Assembly (NCBI RefSeq): GCF_934230905.1 | Contig: NZ_CAKQFJ010000001.1 | Location: 39,913 to 103,912 of the forward strand | Reading direction: 5' to 3' | Origin: an uncultured Veillonella sp. | GTDB taxonomy: Bacteria; Bacillota; Negativicutes; Veillonellales; Veillonellaceae | DNA length: 64,000 nucleotides | Shown: in pieces, positions 62,656-64,000 of the stretch | Position numbering within the stretch: position 1 is the stretch's first letter | Layout: each line of letters opens with the position of its first letter | Program-made: the position numbers and the translations under genes | The notes under the pieces: model-generated | Seen by the model: the letters and a program-made list of their open reading frames with translations, nothing else | What the model was told of the DNA's origin: nothing | Databases searched by the model: none

Positions 62656-63522
62656 ATGATAAATATGAAAGCAGAACGGCAGTTCATAGGCAATAGTACG
62701 TATCGTAGCCGATTGGTGGATGGTCATTTTCATACTGAATTATGTCCACATGGTAGCGGTGATAGAACGGCATTGATGATTGAAAAGGCCATTGAACTAC
62801 GCATCGAAAAGGTATGTTTAACAGAGCATGCTCCGTTACCAAAGGCCTTTGAGGCTGAATATGGCGGTGATAAGGTTGCCTATGATACGGCATCTCTTAA
62901 ACTTAATCAAGTGGATTCTTATCTTGAATTGGGACGTGAATTACAACGAGCCTATGGTACACATATCGATATTTCCCTTGGCTTTGAGGTGGATTATATC
63001 CCAGGTTTTGAAAGTGATATACAAGACTTCCTTGATCGCTATGGCCCATTGACGGACGATAATATATTATCTGTTCACTTTATGGATGGTGTAGGGGGAA
63101 AATACTACTGTGTTGACTATAATACAGAGGAATTTGAAAAGGGCTTTGGACCTTGGATTTCTAATCAAAGTGAATTGTATTATAAATACTTTAGTATTAT
63201 TCGCCAAGCGGTGCGCGCTGATTTAGGTGCGTATACGCCAAAGCGAATTGGTCACTTTGATTTAATCAAGAAATACCAACATCATTTTGGATTTGAACAC
63301 CATTTAGATAAACGGAATGCTCAATTGGTAAGCGATATATTACATATTATGCGCGTTCAAGGTAGAGAACTAGATTATAATATGAGCGGGTTCTTTAAAC
63401 CTGATTGCGGTGAAATGTATCCAAGCCGCTTTATTCAGGGGATAGCTGCTATTATTGGAGTGCCCTTTGTGCTAGGATCCGATGCGCATAGCGTAGCTGA
63501 TGTAGCAAAGGTTTGGGACTAG
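62656..63522 (+). CDS. PHP-family histidinol-phosphatase-like protein
   Basis: This 288-residue PHP-domain phosphoesterase has metal ligands visible in DGHFHTELCPHG, TEHAPL, GFEVDY, SVHFMDG, RIGHFDLI and GSDAHS, the order of HisJ/HisK-type histidinol phosphatases. No his genes are nearby. A 21-base direct duplication begins at the last codon, so the C-terminus may be truncated or altered. GATAGGGG lies upstream. Confidence 0.85.
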   Translation: MINMKAERQFIGNSTYRSRLVDGHFHTELCPHGSGDRTALMIEKAIELRIEKVCLTEHAPLPKAFEAEYGGDKVAYDTASLKLNQVDSYLELGRELQRAYGTHIDISLGFEVDYIPGFESDIQDFLDRYGPLTDDNILSVHFMDGVGGKYYCVDYNTEEFEKGFGPWISNQSELYYKYFSIIRQAVRADLGAYTPKRIGHFDLIKKYQHHFGFEHHLDKRNAQLVSDILHIMRVQGRELDYNMSGFFKPDCGEMYPSRFIQGIAAIIGVPFVLGSDAHSVADVAKVWD

Positions 63523-63557
63523 ATATATTATGTGATGGACTAGATATATTATGTGAT
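63517..63557 (+). repeat. Tandem 20-21 bp duplication at the stop codon of the PHP gene
   Basis: GGACTAGATATATTATGTGAT occurs twice in a row. The first copy includes the TAG stop codon; the second sits just after it. Confidence 0.8.
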
Positions 63558-63576
63558 TATGATATAATAAAGACAA

Positions 63577-63672
63577 GAAGAGCCAATTAACGTTGTGGAA
63601 TGCGTTAGGCTCATCTTCAAAAAAATAGAAAAATGAGAAATGGCCTAATGTCCCTTACGGGGTGTTAGGTCA
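63577..63672. terminator. Two hairpins between the PHP gene and the small toxin-like gene
   Basis: GAAGAGCC...GGCTCATCTTC (63577-63618) is a terminator for the PHP gene. TGGCCTAATGTCCC...GGGGTGTTAGGTCA (about 63640-63672) is followed by T-rich sequence on the minus strand and could end the toxin-like gene. A similar GGCCTAA...TTAGGTC hairpin lies at about 52284-52312. Confidence 0.6.
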
Positions 63673-63675
63673 TTC

Positions 63676-63744
63676 TTACTTTAGAATAAGAACGACCAAT
63701 GTTGCGAAGGCAATCATTAATGATAAGGCTTCAAAAGTAGTCAT
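63676..63744 (-). CDS. Holin-like small hydrophobic toxin peptide
   Basis: This 22-residue peptide, MTTFEALSLMIAFATLVVLI plus LK, is a single hydrophobic helix. The EALSLMIAFATLVVLIL pattern matches the 'putative holin-like toxin' (Hol_Tox) peptides of Firmicutes, some of which are type I toxins. AAGGAGA sits eight bases before the ATG, and a perfect 16-bp palindrome, CTTTCGCTAGCGAAAG (63756-63771), overlaps the edge of that site. It is too short for ordinary gene finders. An antisense RNA antitoxin was not identified. Confidence 0.7.
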   Translation of the reverse strand: MTTFEALSLMIAFATLVVLILK

Positions 63745-63867
63745 ATCACCATCTCCTTTCGCTAGCGAAAGAGATGTACTAACACACGTTAATTAGCTCT
63801 TAAGTTTAGTGTATCATATTTTTAGTAATTTATACTTCAGTATAAGTAGTGAAATTTGAATATTTTA

Positions 63868-63896
63868 TTGACTTTTTTTTTCATAAGTATTATTAT
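63868..63896 (+). promoter_or_regulatory. Promoter for the gene starting at the right edge
   Basis: TTGACT (63868-63873), a 17-base spacer and TATTAT (63891-63896) lie about 100 bases before the last start codon in the window. Confidence 0.55.
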
Positions 63897-63992
63897 AATT
63901 TCATACTTTAGCGTGATAAAGCGATAAAATCTAAAAGAATCTATATATTTTAAATAGTAATATGAGCATAGTTTATAGAAAGGATGATCCTC

Positions 63993-64000
63993 ATGGTACA
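63993..64000 (+). CDS. First codons of a gene leaving the window
   Basis: ATGGTACA follows AAAGGATGATCCTC at the very end of the window. The product cannot be told. Confidence 0.35.

Noticed and set aside
1..64000. CRISPR array, prophage or intact transposase
   Set aside because: No regularly spaced repeats, phage structural genes or full transposase frames were seen.

Overview
The window looks like a chromosome segment of a Veillonella-type bacterium (Negativicutes, diderm Firmicutes). The evidence is an OmpM-like porin with an SLH domain, a trimeric autotransporter that also carries an SLH domain, Firmicute-type ribosome binding sites and AT-rich codon use, together with anaerobic metabolism genes (respiratory nitrate reductase, Dcu-type dicarboxylate transport, pyruvate formate-lyase). 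The genus is inferred from this gene content; no 16S rRNA gene is present.

Region by region. 1-8.1 kb: a nitrate respiration locus, with narK reading left, and a Crp/Fnr-type regulator and narGHJI reading right. Two CRP-like sites lie at class II spacing in the divergent promoter region. 8.2-14 kb: a heme membrane protein, an MFS transporter, a LysR regulator, a LysE exporter, a YeiH-type membrane protein and a beta-carbonic anhydrase. 14-18.5 kb: bioD-bioA behind a BirA-like operator/promoter, a Dcu transporter and a YciI protein. 18.5-21.6 kb: a Fur-family regulator, znuB-znuC and divergent znuA. 21.7-30.8 kb: membrane and secreted proteins, a FliB-like protein, tRNA-Thr(CGT), alr, a 2-hydroxyacid dehydrogenase, and a TetR regulator divergent from a P1B ATPase. 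30.9-34.1 kb: a pyruvate formate-lyase system in which the glycyl-radical domain is a separate small gene. 34.5-40.7 kb: EamA, metNIQ, a DASS transporter and an ECF-S-like protein. 41-48.4 kb: a YadA-type adhesin with an SLH tail, a GNAT, DUF969-DUF979-pcp and an OmpM-like porin.

48.4-53 kb is a decaying accessory patch. It holds a luxS pseudogene, an EamA exporter and Rrf2 regulator flanking a 45-bp palindrome, a truncated NNP-like MFS pseudogene, an IS-end-like hairpin, an amino-acid ABC transporter pseudogene pair and a GNAT whose stop codon was lost. 52.9-57.8 kb is a ribose operon (rbsK-rbsD-rbsA-rbsC-rbsB) with a LacI-type operator in its promoter. 58.8-61.9 kb is an ECF transporter whose S component and first ATPase are fused. 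The window ends with a PAT-type acetyltransferase, a PHP-family histidinol-phosphatase-like gene, and a 22-residue holin-like toxin peptide.

Most notable observations: (i) a split pyruvate formate-lyase; (ii) a short conserved core (CTCCA...AAGTCG) found in the loops of at least three long hairpins whose stems are unrelated in sequence; (iii) a trimeric autotransporter with an SLH domain after its membrane anchor; (iv) the ECF S-ATPase fusion with a second ATPase that has an aberrant signature motif; (v) an unannotated-size toxin-like peptide. No CRISPR array, rRNA operon, intact transposase or prophage was seen.
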